Source of the DNA: Phoronis australis
Lineage: Eukaryota > Phoronida > Phoronidae
DNA: 64,000 bases
Direction: 5' to 3'
Assembly: GCA_002633005.1 (NCBI GenBank)
Contig: NMRA01000175.1
Location: 594,734 to 658,733 of the forward strand
The translations under genes and the position numbers were made by a program. Under the pieces are notes generated by a model, which saw only the letters and a program-made list of their open reading frames with translations, ran no database searches and had not been told where the DNA came from. This document shows, piece after piece, positions 46,701 through 59,300 of the stretch (positions are counted from its first letter, which is position 1; every line of letters starts with the position of its first letter).

Positions 46701-49700
46701 CTGTAGTAATCTTAATGCTTGTTCCTTGTTTTCTTCTTTGGCTTGTTTCAGGCCAATTATCTCCAGTGTCGTGAGTATTCCTCCAACTTCAAGAAACTCT
46801 GCTAGAAACTTGTGTCTGTAATTCAACATCAACCCAAATGACTAAAAACAACAATGAAAACAATACCTGATTTCAATGCATATATCTTAAGCACTGGTCA
46901 TACAAATCAGTCCCTGATTTTGGCTATAGTTTTTAAATGGAGTCAAATTTGGCACTTCTGAAATATTGTTAGCAAATTAAGGCAATGCGTTAATTGTACA
47001 CGGAATGTGACTAAGTCATGAATCTAGATGCCCTGTAGACATCTTTACTGCCACACACAAAATCCAAAGGAAGGTCAAGTCACAATAAGTGCACAGCACA
47101 AATTATACAACTGTGAAGTTTTGAAAATTTGTGAAAAAATCTGCGCACTCAAAACTAAGAAAGATCAAAATAAATTCATTTGGATCAATTGTCAGACCAA
47201 TGCTTTGCTTAATTCACTTTGGTTCAAATCTGTATATACCCGGTAAATATAAAAAGTGGACAAAACAAAATCTTGCACAAAGTTGGTGTCAATAAAACTT
47301 CTCCTCCTTGCAAAAAGAATGTTGTTTGTTCATTATTCTGTACTCGTGTTTGTGGAGTGATCATGTGTGTCAACTTTGAGCATTATGAAACTGAGCGCTA
47401 TTTGTTGGTCAATCTCTGTTTTTGCCAATTCCTCAACCACTGTTCTTTATTCACAAGATTCTTCACAATTCATAAGAAATTACAGATGTAGTTGCACTGT
47501 TAGTAATTTTGAGTAATTTACTACCAGTGAACTAACACTCTGATGAACAGAAACTTTATTTGATAGGTGAATTTGTAATCATCTCTCAAAATGTATCACT
47601 TCAAAAAATCAAGCACAAAGCACATGCGTGTGTTATAAGTGTAGTTTTGAAATCATCGGCTGATTTTTCATTGATAACATAAGTGGGCAAGAGACAGAAA
47701 ATGACGTTCATTAGATTGTGTTTCTTTTAAACGGTCATAATGGACAAAGTAGCTGTTGTCATTTGAGCATCTGTTACAAAAACATTTTTTCCCATGCCAG
47801 TAAGGCCTGTGGGTGGCTGTGCGAAACTTATATGCAAACCACCTAGGTAAAAAGGTCGAAAAAAGGGCAGCATTTTCGATATAGGCCCATGACCCTATCG
47901 GCACTAGTCGGATATAATGGACCCTAACTTATTCCAAATAAATCCACTAAATGTGGGTCTAAATGAATGATTTTGATATCGTTGCATTCCTCAGACATCT
48001 GGCTATCCGTACATATCCACCTTACAACCCTCAATTACTCCGTTCTATAACTACGCTATTCCGAACTCGGTCCACTTTAGCCACGCGCATTGTAAAATCG
48101 GCAGCNGCAGTTGAGGCAATACAAACTTTACCACAATTTTTGAAAATACACCAAGGAACTCTGAAGACAGAGAGGTAAACGTAAAAATTTGCCATTAGGA
48201 TGCACAGCGGTAGTCAAAACGATTGTGCCTATATGCAAATTAATACACGGATCTCTACAGGAGACATTACCTGAGCTTATATGCCAACTTAATTAGGTGC
48301 AAGCGCCAATATTCTAACCACTTTGGTAAAAAAGGCTGCGAAAACTATTTCGGTTATAGGCCAATGGGCCTACAGGCGCAGCAATACAGTACGCACGGTT
48401 GGACGTGCTTGATTTTGATGTAAATTTTGCTCTGAGAGGACCGCGAACAGAATACAAGACAAGGTAGGCCTATGGCATTCAGTCACTATACATAGCTAGC
48501 TAGGTAGGTAACACGTAGCCCCTCGGCTGGCTACATACATCGGTTTCTGTACTAATCTAAACACGCGTACTTTAAATGAGTGATAGCCAAAATACGGTCA
48601 CCAAATAAGTAGTTTTCATCTCGCCAAGAATACATTTTACACTAAAAATTGTCTCTCAAAAAAGCGCTTACTTTCTCCAGCGATCCTTTCTGGTTCATTA
48701 ACCTTGATGAACCATGTCTATGGGAGTTAATGTGAATTTGGCAAAGAATTCCAAATCCACTTTTTTGTTGGTCTTAAATTTTTTATGTGCTTGATTACCA
48801 AAAAGTATTTCAATTGATGTCATGCGAGTTAGGCGACAACAAGCCTGAGATTGAGTGAAGCGTGTGAAACTTGCAAAAAGTAGCATGGGATAATACCCGG
48901 GGAAATTTGCAAGCTTGTGTCCCTTGGACTTTTGTGAAGGTCAGCAAGTGGGATTTTGAGGAACTTCAGCAAAATGGCACCTGTCGAGTGAACCGTGACA
49001 GACTTTTTTTACAGTAGTCACTTTGATTTGCCACGGTTTCATAATAATGTAGTAATAGCCGAGATTACCCGTCCCGGGGATCGAACCAGTGACCCCATAA
49101 AACCGGCAAGCATCCTAACCATTCAGCTAATAGGCAATTGCCCGTTAGCGAGTAGCTAACAGAGGCCTATATGATTCACCGGAAGTACATATACACATTC
49201 CACCCTTTCCTACGGAACGGGCACGCCACCAGGAAGGTGAACACCAGGATGTCTCGCATACAGGTTATCAACGTCCCTTGGTACCTTTACCACCACAACA
49301 CAGGTGAATACAAGGTAGTCTCTCATACAGGTCCTTGACTCCTGGAACCTTCCATGTGCGCCGTCCCGAGGTCCGCGGGTACTAGTTAGCAGTACTTCAT
49401 CGGTAGATCATACTGTGCCATTTGTAGTAATAGCCGAGATCACCCGACTCGGGGATCGAACCCGCGACCCCCATAAAACCGGCAAGCGTGCTAACCATTC
49501 AGCTAATAGGCAATTGCCCGTTAGCGAGTAGCTAACAGAGGCTCATATAATTCACCGGAAGCACATCTACAACAGCTAACAGACGCCCATATGATTCACC
49601 GGAAGCACATCTACAACAATAATAAAATCAATAGACAGTGACCAGCGATATTTGCTTATTTTACTAAACAAGCACTCACCCACTAGATGCCATTAAAAAT

Positions 49701-49954
49701 ATCTTTATTGCTCTCAGCTGTTCATTCAGTGCAGTTCCCAACATATACGTTAAACGTAACCAGGCAGTCAATCGAGTAAGAAACAAACTTGCAGCTTGTG
49801 CAAACTCTTCCTCTAGTTCAGGTCCAGTTTTGTTTTGATTCTGTGTGATAAAATCTTCTAAAATTTGTCTTCTCATGGATTTTGAACCTTTATCCCACTC
49901 CTGGAGCAAGTTCATAATTCTGGAAATTTGACTTTGTTGCTTAGCAGAACCCAT
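37765..49954 (-). CDS. ARMH1: Armadillo-like helical domain-containing protein 1
   Basis: Minus-strand exons: 49,954-49,680; 46,815-46,649; 46,053-45,857; 45,382-45,298; 44,865-44,746; 44,507-44,435; 43,627-43,498; 42,985-42,908; 42,332-42,251; proposed terminal exon 37,784-37,765. Phases match at every junction and total 1,227 bases (408 aa plus stop); human ARMH1 (C1orf228) is about 440 aa. Conserved blocks include LLQEWDKGSKS and TAWLRLTYM (exon 1), AEFLEVGG and KELICESYG (exon 2), SKSEETQEQ and VYKGLIALLP (exon 3), LHLEVQFEAIELIKDL (exons 4-5) and FVQQAAAAKT (exon 6). The product is predicted all-helical, soluble and without signal peptide. Its role is poorly known. The last exon, encoding only LTDTLE, is the weak part: it rests on the acceptor ATTTTTCTCATTTTAG and phase. 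The start Met matches the human start region. Confidence 0.9.
39650..39830 (+). repeat. GAT/GGT-rich low-complexity tract in the last ARMH1 intron
   Basis: Imperfect trinucleotide repeats (GATGATGAT, GGTGATGGTG, GACGACGAC). The acidic ORFs it opens are composition artefacts. Confidence 0.8.
47680..48400. repeat. Pair of diverged dispersed repeats in ARMH1 intron 1
   Basis: Segments near 47,835-47,900 (GGTAAAAAGGTCGAAAAAAG, CGATATAGGCCCATG) and 48,325-48,380 (GGTAAAAAAGGCTGCGAAAA, GGTTATAGGCCAATG) are similar. Another repeat-like part lies between. No coding signal. One ambiguous base at 48,105. Confidence 0.4.
49050..49620 (-). repeat. Two tRNA-derived SINE heads in the same orientation with repeated body
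   Basis: On the minus strand, two copies carry box A-like TAGCTGAATGGTTAGCA and box B-like GGTTCGATCCCCG (heads at about 49,430-49,540 and 49,055-49,170). Each is preceded by CTGTTAGCTACTCGCTAACG. Between them, 49,200-49,420 holds a body with two ~65-base units (AGGTGAACACCAGGATGTCT and AGGTGAATACAAGGTAGTCT). Acceptor and T-stem pairing are imperfect, so these are SINE heads and not functional tRNA genes. The layout reads as a full SINE followed by the head of another. It lies in ARMH1 intron 1, close to exon 1. Confidence 0.75.
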
Positions 49955-50472
49955 TTTCGCCTAGTCAGGTGGAGTTTGGAATGAAAACAAATTATGGGCG
50001 ATGAAATCCAACTATCTTTTGCTTCTTTTAACACTACTTTCAGGTCGCAATTACGAGGTAAACGCAGTATAAAATCACGTTTTGCGGTTTGTTTTCATGT
50101 TGCCAACCTCTTGGTCTCCATCTTGAAATATTGAACGTATATGCCCCCTAAAACCTACACCCATTGGTCCACTCATTGTTGCTTGGCCAATGAACAATTG
50201 CTTTATATTTTTGTTTTCATTTGATCTTCAAAACCCTTATGGCAGGAAATGGATTTGTTAAGTTTTGATAAAATTAGTTTCTTACTAAACAGAAACAAGA
50301 TAATTTTCACACTTAATCATATTTTTATTTCATATACAATTATTTTCTTTGTTAATATTGGAAATTTCCTGAAATATAAATTAAAGAACTTTTGTTATTC
50401 GCACTCACCTACTACTGAAAGCTCTCCCTATATTAAATTTCGATCCCTGAAATCTGACGTTCAGCGGTGAAA
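49955..50472. promoter_or_regulatory. Divergent promoter region between ARMH1 and TMEM53
   Basis: Only 518 bases separate the two start codons, which point away from each other, so both 5' UTRs and core promoters must lie here or overlap neighbouring exons. No TATA box in a convincing place and no clear CpG island are visible. The same head-to-head pairing exists in human (1p34.1), which supports a shared bidirectional promoter; use is inferred. Confidence 0.7.
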
Positions 50473-51626
50473 ATGGCCGAGGACGACTTGGATTACCACG
50501 TCTGTTTCCCTTCTCCTGATCCACCATCGGGGGACGAGTTGTATAACGACTTTGCAACAGTGCAAGACGACACAAGGAACCCAGTGATTATTCTTCTTGG
50601 GTGGACCGGGTGTGACGATAATCAGTTGTGGAAATATAGTTCAATTTATGAAAAGAAAGGGTCAGTACTTGTTGTACAACTACAAGGTGTACTAGTACTA
50701 GCTAGTGGTACACTACTCGTTGCCATTAGTTGATAATGGTTGAATTTCATACAGAGCAGGAGATGTGTTAGTGTTTGCAAGCTACTAATCTAGGAAGTCA
50801 ATTTTATTGAATTTGTGGAGAGTTACTAAAGAATTGTGTCGTCAAAGTGCAAGCTGTGCATGAGTGTGACTGGCTACATTTGCTGTATTAATTATTATTA
50901 TTATGCGAATATTTCTATGTCTAGATTCTCTTGTTTATAATGGCATCATTTCAAGTACTATTTCTTTATTTCAGATATATAACTATCCGATACACCACAC
51001 CAACCAATGATGTGTTGTCAACGCCAGCCCAGTTGAGAAAGAAAGCCATCAAGGTTCTTGAACTTCTGTTCGACCTTAATCTCGAGGACAACCCTCTGTT
51101 TTTCCATGTCTTTAGTAATGGTGGTGGACAGCTATATCACTGTATTGTGGAACTACTGTTGACAAGAAAAGAAAACAGAATGCTACAAGTCCACGGGACT
51201 ATATTTGACAGTTGTCCATCAAAAAATCAGTTGCGTGTTGCAGGAGATGTCCTTATGCATGGATATGACGCAGGATTTTGTAGAGTTTTGGCGTCATTTG
51301 TGATCAGCCTCTTTCTCAGTTGTTGGTTTGTTTTCCACTATGTCTGGTGTTTGTTTTCCAAGAATAAAACGTGGAATATCCAACTGTGGGACTCCATTAG
51401 GGATCACCATTCGCGGTGGCCCCAACTGTTTCTGTATTCCAAGAAAGACAAATTAGTGAAGTATAGTGATATTGATGAGCTGGTAAAGTGCCGCACATCC
51501 CTTGGAGTGGATGTGAGCGCCACCTGTTGGGAGGATTCTGCCCATGTACAACATCTACAGGCTCACGTAGAATCGTACACTCAGCAGTGTTTAAGTTTTG
51601 TAGACGACTGTACACCTAAATACTGA
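50473..51626 (+). CDS. TMEM53: Transmembrane protein 53 (DUF829 family, nuclear envelope)
   Basis: Exon 1 is 50,473-50,660 and exon 2 is 50,975-51,626. The donor GTCAGT in phase 2 and acceptor TTTATTTCAG restore KGYITIRYT, matching the human KRGCIVIRYT region. The product is 279 aa (human 277). An acidic start is followed by the DUF829 opening PVIILLGWTGC (about residues 37-47), the nucleophile-elbow-like HVFSNGGGQLY, GTIFDSCP, a hydrophobic membrane segment (FVISLFLSCWFVFHYVWCLF, in the middle of exon 2), and the C-terminal LYSKKDKLVKYSDIDEL and SAHVQHL blocks. The fold is alpha/beta-hydrolase-like. In vertebrates the protein sits in the nuclear envelope and restrains BMP-SMAD signalling. 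Hydrolase activity is not established. The first ATG has a good context (AAAATGGCC). Confidence 0.94.
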
Positions 51627-54600
51627 CTAATGTGTCTTGATAAGAAGTAATTGCATGAGTTTTCTAACTTCGTGCTTTTTCATTTCACTTTGACAAGTTG
51701 CCTCCTCCTCGTTGCAACAAATTCAGTGCCTAGTTTTCTCCTGAGATGAGTGTTGCTCACTATAGTTGGGAATGCTCAGCCTTGGGTGGTATCAGAACTT
51801 CAGATTTTGAGCCTGACACCTCAGCAGGAGATGGTTAATATGCATCCCAGTTGTTCAATTTGGTTGTGGCTATCCACTGTTAAATTTAAAATTCATGCAT
51901 TCACAGTGACGCGACTAATTGTTATTTTTGCATTCATCTAAAGGAAATGCATTTTAGCAACTTCGAAGTGAATGAAAAAATGTGTTCACCTATGAGAGAA
52001 GTTACATTAATTTTTAAAAGTGTGCTATATAACTGCTTTGTGGAGAAACTTGACATCCCAGATGTTTACTTTGTGTAATGGAATTAGGCTTAACTCAATG
52101 CAGCTCTTTTGGCCGCAGGAGAAAACTTGGCTGTGTGTTTGGTGTGAAGGGCTTTGCCATGACCTGTGATACAGCAATTTTGCCATGCATAAATGTGCAA
52201 CTGGTATTTTTCTTATCCATGAATAGTGATTTGAAAGTCCCTGTGGAAATAATTCTGTATACATTTTCAGGCTGTTCTAAATCATGAAATTAGTCTGGAT
52301 GCATGAAGGAATAGAAAATTGGGCTTAGGACGAGGATGAAAAATTTGTTAGTAAATCGTGAAGTCAATAATTTTACAATTTAGATAAAACTGTTTTGCGA
52401 CCTCCCTTCACTTCCCCCCACATAGCCATCTTGTTCTTATATTGTGTTGCTTTTAGATTTTTCCCTTTTTGGTAGTATAGTACGAGAACATTCCACATTT
52501 CATATGTCTAATATATTTTGGAAAACTTTACATTTTTATAAATTTGGTTACTCTTGATGGATGTATATACAGATCTGCTTTTTTCAGTTGGACTGCTGAA
52601 ACAGTTTGAGTTTGTTGAGATTTATTTGTGATAAACAGTTGTGTAGTACTACTCTTAAGTTGGGTAGAAGTACAGTGAAACTGGTATTATATGTCGGGTC
52701 CAATGGATCAAGATTTTGTCTGGTGAGTCAAGTGAACTGTCTAGAAGTAACTGTACTATTGGGACTGAGTTAATAGAAGATCTGACTTTAGTGTGTTGGA
52801 TTTTTTCCAGATTGACTTTTTTAAGTTGGCATTAATTACAAAAAGAAACTAAGATACTTTTTGTGATCACATTTGGTCGATTCAAAGTCCGGCTTTTTGC
52901 TTCAAACTTTAGGCTTTTAAAAAGCCTCATCAATAACAATAGCCAGTGGTGAAGTGCATAGTTTAGTATGAACCAAACAGTAAATTCCAGGAGTCGCTGG
53001 TGTAGCTGTGCTACTGTAAAATCTCACCACTTTAGAATGCCACATGGCAGAGAAGTGAAATTTTATTTATTTTTTTTTCATGAATGATAAGTAGCATATT
53101 AAGGCTTAAATGTCAGTTTTAACTTGCATACCACTGTTACCATCAAAACAATGTTTTAAGAATCTCAAGGCATTCAATGTTTGGAGCCTTTGAAAAAATT
53201 AAGTGCCAATTTTGGCAAAATTTTTGTCTGATATTGGTGAGATTACAGCATACTGCAGTTTCTGGTACTTCCGAACTTCATGGTCTTTCCTTTCACATGA
53301 CTGAGTAGAGTTGCCTACTTATTCTGCTCACAAAGTAATCTGTTCCTATTAATGTGGATGGCAGAATTATGTCTCTCACTTGGAGTAAGGTATTTCAGTA
53401 TTACTTCCATTTTTGTGCTATGCACATTAAGCTCTTGCTCATACGATTTTCTACTTTGTTTTGAAAAATGTTTGTGCTGTTTTTTTTAAAAATTTTTTCT
53501 TTTGCTTAATAAGATTAAGCTGCAGTGATGTTGTTAAGAGTTTTTTAAGAGTTTGGTTGAGATTTACATTTTTAACGCTTCTTAGCTGTGTTGTTGTTGA
53601 CACGTAATAATTAATTTCAAGTGGTATAGTGATATTTTTTGAAACTGTTTTTATCAGTTTGTAGTTAGCACACCAACTTAGGGGCATAATGTCATGGTCG
53701 TAGACATCCAGTACTGTGATGTCTATTGGTCATGGTGCTATAGTACCGGTAAAATACTGCAGATTCAGTGTGCATGCGTGTGAGTACAGAAGCCTTAGTT
53801 CTACTTTGAATTTTTATCCGTGGCTTGGTGCAGATGCTTCAAGCCATTTATAATATTCAAGCAAACCAGGCCTATTTCAAAGCGTGGGTGATTTTAGTAT
53901 TTAAGTACCACTGACTAGAATTGATTATAGATTTTGTGTCAAACAAAATAAATGATCAATGTATGAGTGTCTACTTTGTACCCTTTGTGTATTTGGTCCC
54001 TTTTTTGTTGTAGATAACCTATTTACTAGGCGCAAAAATGGTATAAATGATTGTTTTTGTAATTTTTGAGAATTGATTTTGTGATGAAATATTTCATGTT
54101 CATTTTTTCAGGATAAGTCACCCAGTATGAGTTGAAGTGGCATGGGATCCCCCCAAACTTCAGCAGTGCGGTTACAGTATTCTTGTCAAAGGGGGAGGGG
54201 GGTTGACCACGACATAAAACCACAGCTGCGTTGTTAAAAACAACCTTAATAGCTACGTTTGTATAGTTTTTTTTGAAAAGAGAACTTCACTGAGTGATGC
54301 AAGGAGGCTCTTTTTTTCTCTACAAACAGTGAGGCTCAGGTTTTGAAGTGAGCTGGATGTAGATTGCAGACCAAAACCAATCGTCCTATTTTCTTACCTT
54401 AACTTCATATCTTAATTACACCTAGTATTTGGCGTAACATTTGTGAAAAAGAAACAAAAAATACTTAAACCCACTGCAAAGTTGAAACTGGCATCTCTAT
54501 AAAGTGCCATAAAATGCCTCCATTCTCCACTTTCTCCCAACTGACAATCTATCAACTCATTTTGACAGCATACCAGTATTGAAGGCAAAATACGGTTACA

Positions 54601-54660
54601 TCAAAAACTGATAATTTGCACGTGTTGCTGAGGAGCATAACACATCATTGAACAGTCTGC
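51627..54660. other. TMEM53 3' UTR and convergent spacer, no further gene
   Basis: The TMEM53 stop is followed by long AT-rich sequence with no convincing exon. An AATAAA at 53,947-53,952 could end a long 3' UTR. Short ORFs show no recognisable features. Confidence 0.5.
53947..53952 (+). terminator. Candidate TMEM53 polyadenylation signal AATAAA
   Basis: Canonical signal about 2.3 kb after the stop codon. Earlier variant signals may be used instead; placement is by inspection. Confidence 0.3.
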
Positions 54661-54773
54661 TATGCTTTATTTACAAACCGTACATATATAACAAGATATA
54701 GAAAGATAGCTGCCCAGTAAACAATGAATTTTTCACCACAATTACATAATGAATGTCACAAATTCTTTAAACC

Positions 54774-54779
54774 TTTATT
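54774..54779 (-). terminator. Candidate GCDH polyadenylation signal
   Basis: TTTATT on the plus strand (AATAAA on minus), about 1.6 kb beyond the GCDH stop. A second one lies near 54,666. These imply a long 3' UTR running towards the convergent TMEM53 transcript. Confidence 0.35.
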
Positions 54780-56396
54780 CACAGTTGGGAAGGAAAAATC
54801 TTGGCAACACGATTGTAACGCTAGGTTCACATACGAGACGAAACAAAAACAGTTTTTAAGTGCCGAAAATGCTAGCGTTTAAGCCACAAGGACTTGCTGT
54901 AATTTTCGGCAGAATGAAACTCATTTCCTTATCACCCAAATCTCTTTTTAAGTAAATCCTATGTTAAAGTATGCTCATTAATTGCAGTACTAAATTGATC
55001 AAAACAACAAACCTCTGTCACGTATACAAACTGAGTCCTCTAAAATGAGCAGGTGACCCTTGCAACAGTTCACAGTTCACAGGACATTTCGGAGGAGCAT
55101 CACTGACACTGAATTATGCGTATGATTTGATAGAGCTAGAACAAGCATTTCAATGTTATTGGCAGATGAGATATGTGAGTGTCTGCGTGCATCTGGCCAT
55201 AGCTCAATGTTAAAAACCACAAGCAAATACAATATAGAGTATTTAGTCGCCAATGAGCTGCTGTATTTAACGCAACTACTTGATCTTCCATGCTTCAAAG
55301 AACAGTCAAAACGTGATGAAAAACCTAAGGTGAAACATGCTGGTTGAAAACACTGGTTAGCAGACCAATTGTTAATGACTTGTTTTCATCGGATTTCTTC
55401 AAGGAAAAAATGACCCTGTTAGACCTATTCACGAGGGATTCAATTCCAGAGGCCAAACGGATTGAAAACTCACCAACTTCAGTCCCCGATGCTACAATTT
55501 TTTTAGCTGGCATTTCATTGGTATGCATTCATCGCCAATGCCATAACTGCTCTGCTCAATACCAAATGAACTTTCATCAGTGTTTGTGATAACGATAATT
55601 ACTGATGCTCTCAGTTCTTCTACAATTGACAAAGTACACAGTGCCATGATATGGGTTGTTTTTAATGAATTTGTAGAATGGTACCTTGTAAGCGAGCAAA
55701 CATTCTAAACCAAGTTTGTTGTTCATTTGACTACTCAACACAAGTGTTCTGACCTCTCATGACTTTTGTCATACACAAGAAACTTCCCACACGGGTGACC
55801 ATGGTAACACAATTAAGCAAGTAAAGAGAAAGTGAAAAAAGTGAAAACAAAACCAAAGCACTGTTGATTTTGAGGTATCCTATTGCTTGGACAAAGGCAA
55901 TTGTCAAATGAATTTTGTCTCCGTCACCACAAAGACAGCAATTTATCTTAATAACAAGTGTTTCTGGCAAAAAAGCTGTCAATGCTGACCAAATAGAACA
56001 ACGCTAGCTGACAATGACACTTCACCTTCACGATTTCTACTTTACATGTAGGTAGCAGCATGTGGTCTAGTGGACTTACCAATCACAACAACTGGGTTAT
56101 TGTATGACAATAAATAATCTCATTATAGGAAAATTACGGAACTTATGTAAAAAGATAGCACTGGGTGGCACTTTCAGCTCAATTTGCTGTGTCCTACTAT
56201 AATAACTGAAGTTGCACATAATTTACGAAGTTCTGAATTTTTACTGATTTTAGTAAAATTATTTTTATGTTTTTTCCCACTGCAAGACTGAATAGTCATC
56301 ATGTGGACATTTGTTGAGCTCCTTTCAAAAACCCAAGAGAAAATCTTAGTTGCTTTCCCTTCCTTATTTCTTGTGACAACACTTGATGTTTCATCA

Positions 56397-59300
56397 TTAG
56401 AAAAATGCCTGTAGTCCGGTGATAGCCCTGCCAAGAATTAGTGCATGAATGTCATGGGTTCCTGAAACACAGGATGAAAATATTTAAAATTTGTATTAAA
56501 AGCGTACACTCTAGACCAAGCATTCTGTTGGATAACACACACACAAGTAAGTGTTTTATGGCAGAAAGCCTTGTTCAAATACACGAGGAATACCTGACCT
56601 ATAACCAAATACTTTCCACTTAACAAATAAATTATTTGCGATTAAGGATTGCTTCTTAGGTTTTTAGCAAATTTAAAAAGCATAAGAAGTCTTAAAACAT
56701 TTTTATTACCAAGATCTTTTCAAGACAAGTTTTTTCAATGCTAAAATGTCTGAAACAATAAAAATTTAAACCACACCAAACCTTAACATGATTTATAAAT
56801 CTGTCTTCAACCTGACGGCAGTATAAAAACAGAAGCCCAGAGCTAGTAAATAAAAATTGACATACAATGTCATGCTTCCTACCTTCGTATGTATTGACAG
56901 CTTCTAGGTTCATGACATGACGAATAACGTGATACTCGTCTGATATTCCATTTCCTCCCAGCATATCTCTTGCCGTCCGTGCGATGTCTAGTGCCTTGCC
57001 ACAAGAGTTCCTCTTGAGCATACAAATCATCTCAGGACATTCCCTACAGGACAATTACGTGATGTAGTGAGGTAAGGAAAGCAAGACGGATAAATATGTT
57101 TAGTAAATAAGCCATTAAAAGCGCATTGAACATACTCTCTGTCAAAAATAGCCTATTTTTTATTCAATATAATAGATTCGGTACAGATCACACAATTACA
57201 CAATACAATAACTTTTTTGTTTAGTCAAGGATCAATTAAGGTCAACTTACAGACGTGCTGATATGTACAAGGTAATTTAACATTAAAAACAGATAGAGGA
57301 TATGATTCATTCATAATAAACAAAAAAAGGCCTTGCCAGCACTCTATAAATTCACCGTACTTCACTTTGTTTACATATATGTACCGTTCAGTGGAAATGT
57401 ACAATGCAACTTCCTTTTTAAAAAGTGCAAGGCAGGGATTTTTGCAGCTATTGGTTTAGACCACTAATAAGTGTAAAACTTATTTCGTTCCTTATTCAGA
57501 TTAAAAGTATTTAATGGGCTTTAGATGAACTGGCAGTTCGTTGCTGATTGAGATCATGCATGGCGCATAAAGCAACCACCAGGGTCAAACCAATCTGTTG
57601 AGCATAGTTCCACGCAACAGGGAACTGCTATAATTTCTTCTCAAGTCCAAAATTGTGTCTAATTTGAGTAAGAACAGGACAGTAGAGACCAGTTCCACAA
57701 CAGTAATTAAGAGTTTATCATAATAACTAAAAGTTAAAACTGGTAAATTAGTTTAATTTGTAGATAGAGGGTTCATGTTATATGTTTATGTTTGTATTAT
57801 ACTAAAGATGAAACGGTTTTGCATGTTGTCTGCAGTTAGATCACTAAAATCCTTGAAAGTAACCAGCGTAAGATCTTTTGTGACTACAGAGTCAGACAAT
57901 AGGTGGTCATTTTTGCACTTGCATCATGAGGAAATATTTCAAAACATTTGAGTATAAATCAAACAGCAAATGGTGGAAAGTAAAATTGAAACTGCTGTTA
58001 ACTTTAACATGCTTTAGACAAAATTTTGCTAATAAATCCTTCTGAAAAATATTGGAAAAAAAATTATTAAGTTTCAGGAGACATTCTCACTTACTTTCCT
58101 TCATCCTTCAGTCGTCCAAGCTGCAAACAGGCATTCAGTCCTATACTGATTTCAGTATTCATGTCTGCCATTTTCTTCTGAATCAGCTGGTTCTGAGCTA
58201 GAGGTCGGCCAAACTGGATTCTGGGAAACAAAGCGTCAAAAAGTTTTACAACACAGTGAATATAGATTGACCACGAACATTTCACACTTACCTATAGTGC
58301 CCTGACAGTAAAAAAGAAACAAATATCACGGTCTACAACAGGCTTAGAGCAATCCAACGAAAAATGCTACTATACCCGAGTTCCAAATTTCAGGATGAAT
58401 AGACGAGTATGCCTATTTTGAGCAATCTTAAATAAGATCAAACGAAAAATTCCTGAACACGTAAAAACGGAAAATAAAAAGAGCTGTCAACCTGCAAATT
58501 AGGATTCGAACACCAATCAAAAACTCAGAGAAGGCTATGTGGCCTAGTGTGATGGTGCCCGCCTTCTTTACCCAAAGTCATGGGTTCGAGTCCCACTGGA
58601 CCACACTGCTAGACCCTTGAGTCAGGTTTCTAGCTCCTCAGCTCGGTTTTAACTAAATATTATAAAGCACAAAAATATTTCCAGGTGATCAGTGCAACGG
58701 GCCCACATGCGCACGTCTGGCACAACGTGTACCAGACCGCCTGCAATTATTTATTTTTTATTAATCAAAAACTCAGCACTGACAACGGTATTTTTCAACT
58801 ACAGCCAGCTTAATATAAAGAGAGGAGCATATTGAACCTAAAGAAGCATAGACCAAAAGCTGAACTTATCATTGATACCAAACACATGTTTTAAGATGCT
58901 AAACCACTGGCTATGATAGACTCGCACTGACCTGTCTAGCGTATACTGCCTGGCTGCTTCAAAACAGAATTCTGCCGCTCCCAGTGCACCCCAGGAGATC
59001 CCATACCTAGCGCTATTGAGACATCCAAACGGGCCCTGAAATATGAACAAAAGTGCAGACCAAAAGAACAGCTGTTTGAAACTGATGTAATTTGTTAAAC
59101 TATTTAGCATGTGATATAGGCAGCATAAATGCTTCATGAATCAAGTTAAATTGACCTGTTCATAGAACGAATTGTCTACCAGCGATGCGACAAAAATTAC
59201 ATAACAAAAGAGAATGAACTTTTTGGATTTCAAAATTGAACCATAAACGGAAGAACCTTCATTCCGAGACCTTGGGCTCATAAAATGAAAAGTACAAAAA

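Noticed and set aside
46345-47491. Plus-strand ORFs between ARMH1 exons
   Set aside because: They lie opposite ARMH1 introns, without Kozak context, splice partners or recognisable domains.
49050-49540. Functional tRNA genes
   Set aside because: Box A and box B are good, but acceptor and T-stem pairing is imperfect and the copies carry a SINE body, so they fit SINE heads better.
55153-55589. Two adjacent plus-strand ORFs of 64 and 81 codons
   Set aside because: They look superficially protein-like, but there is no splice or start context and no recognised motif; the interval is probably the antisense strand of the GCDH 3' UTR.
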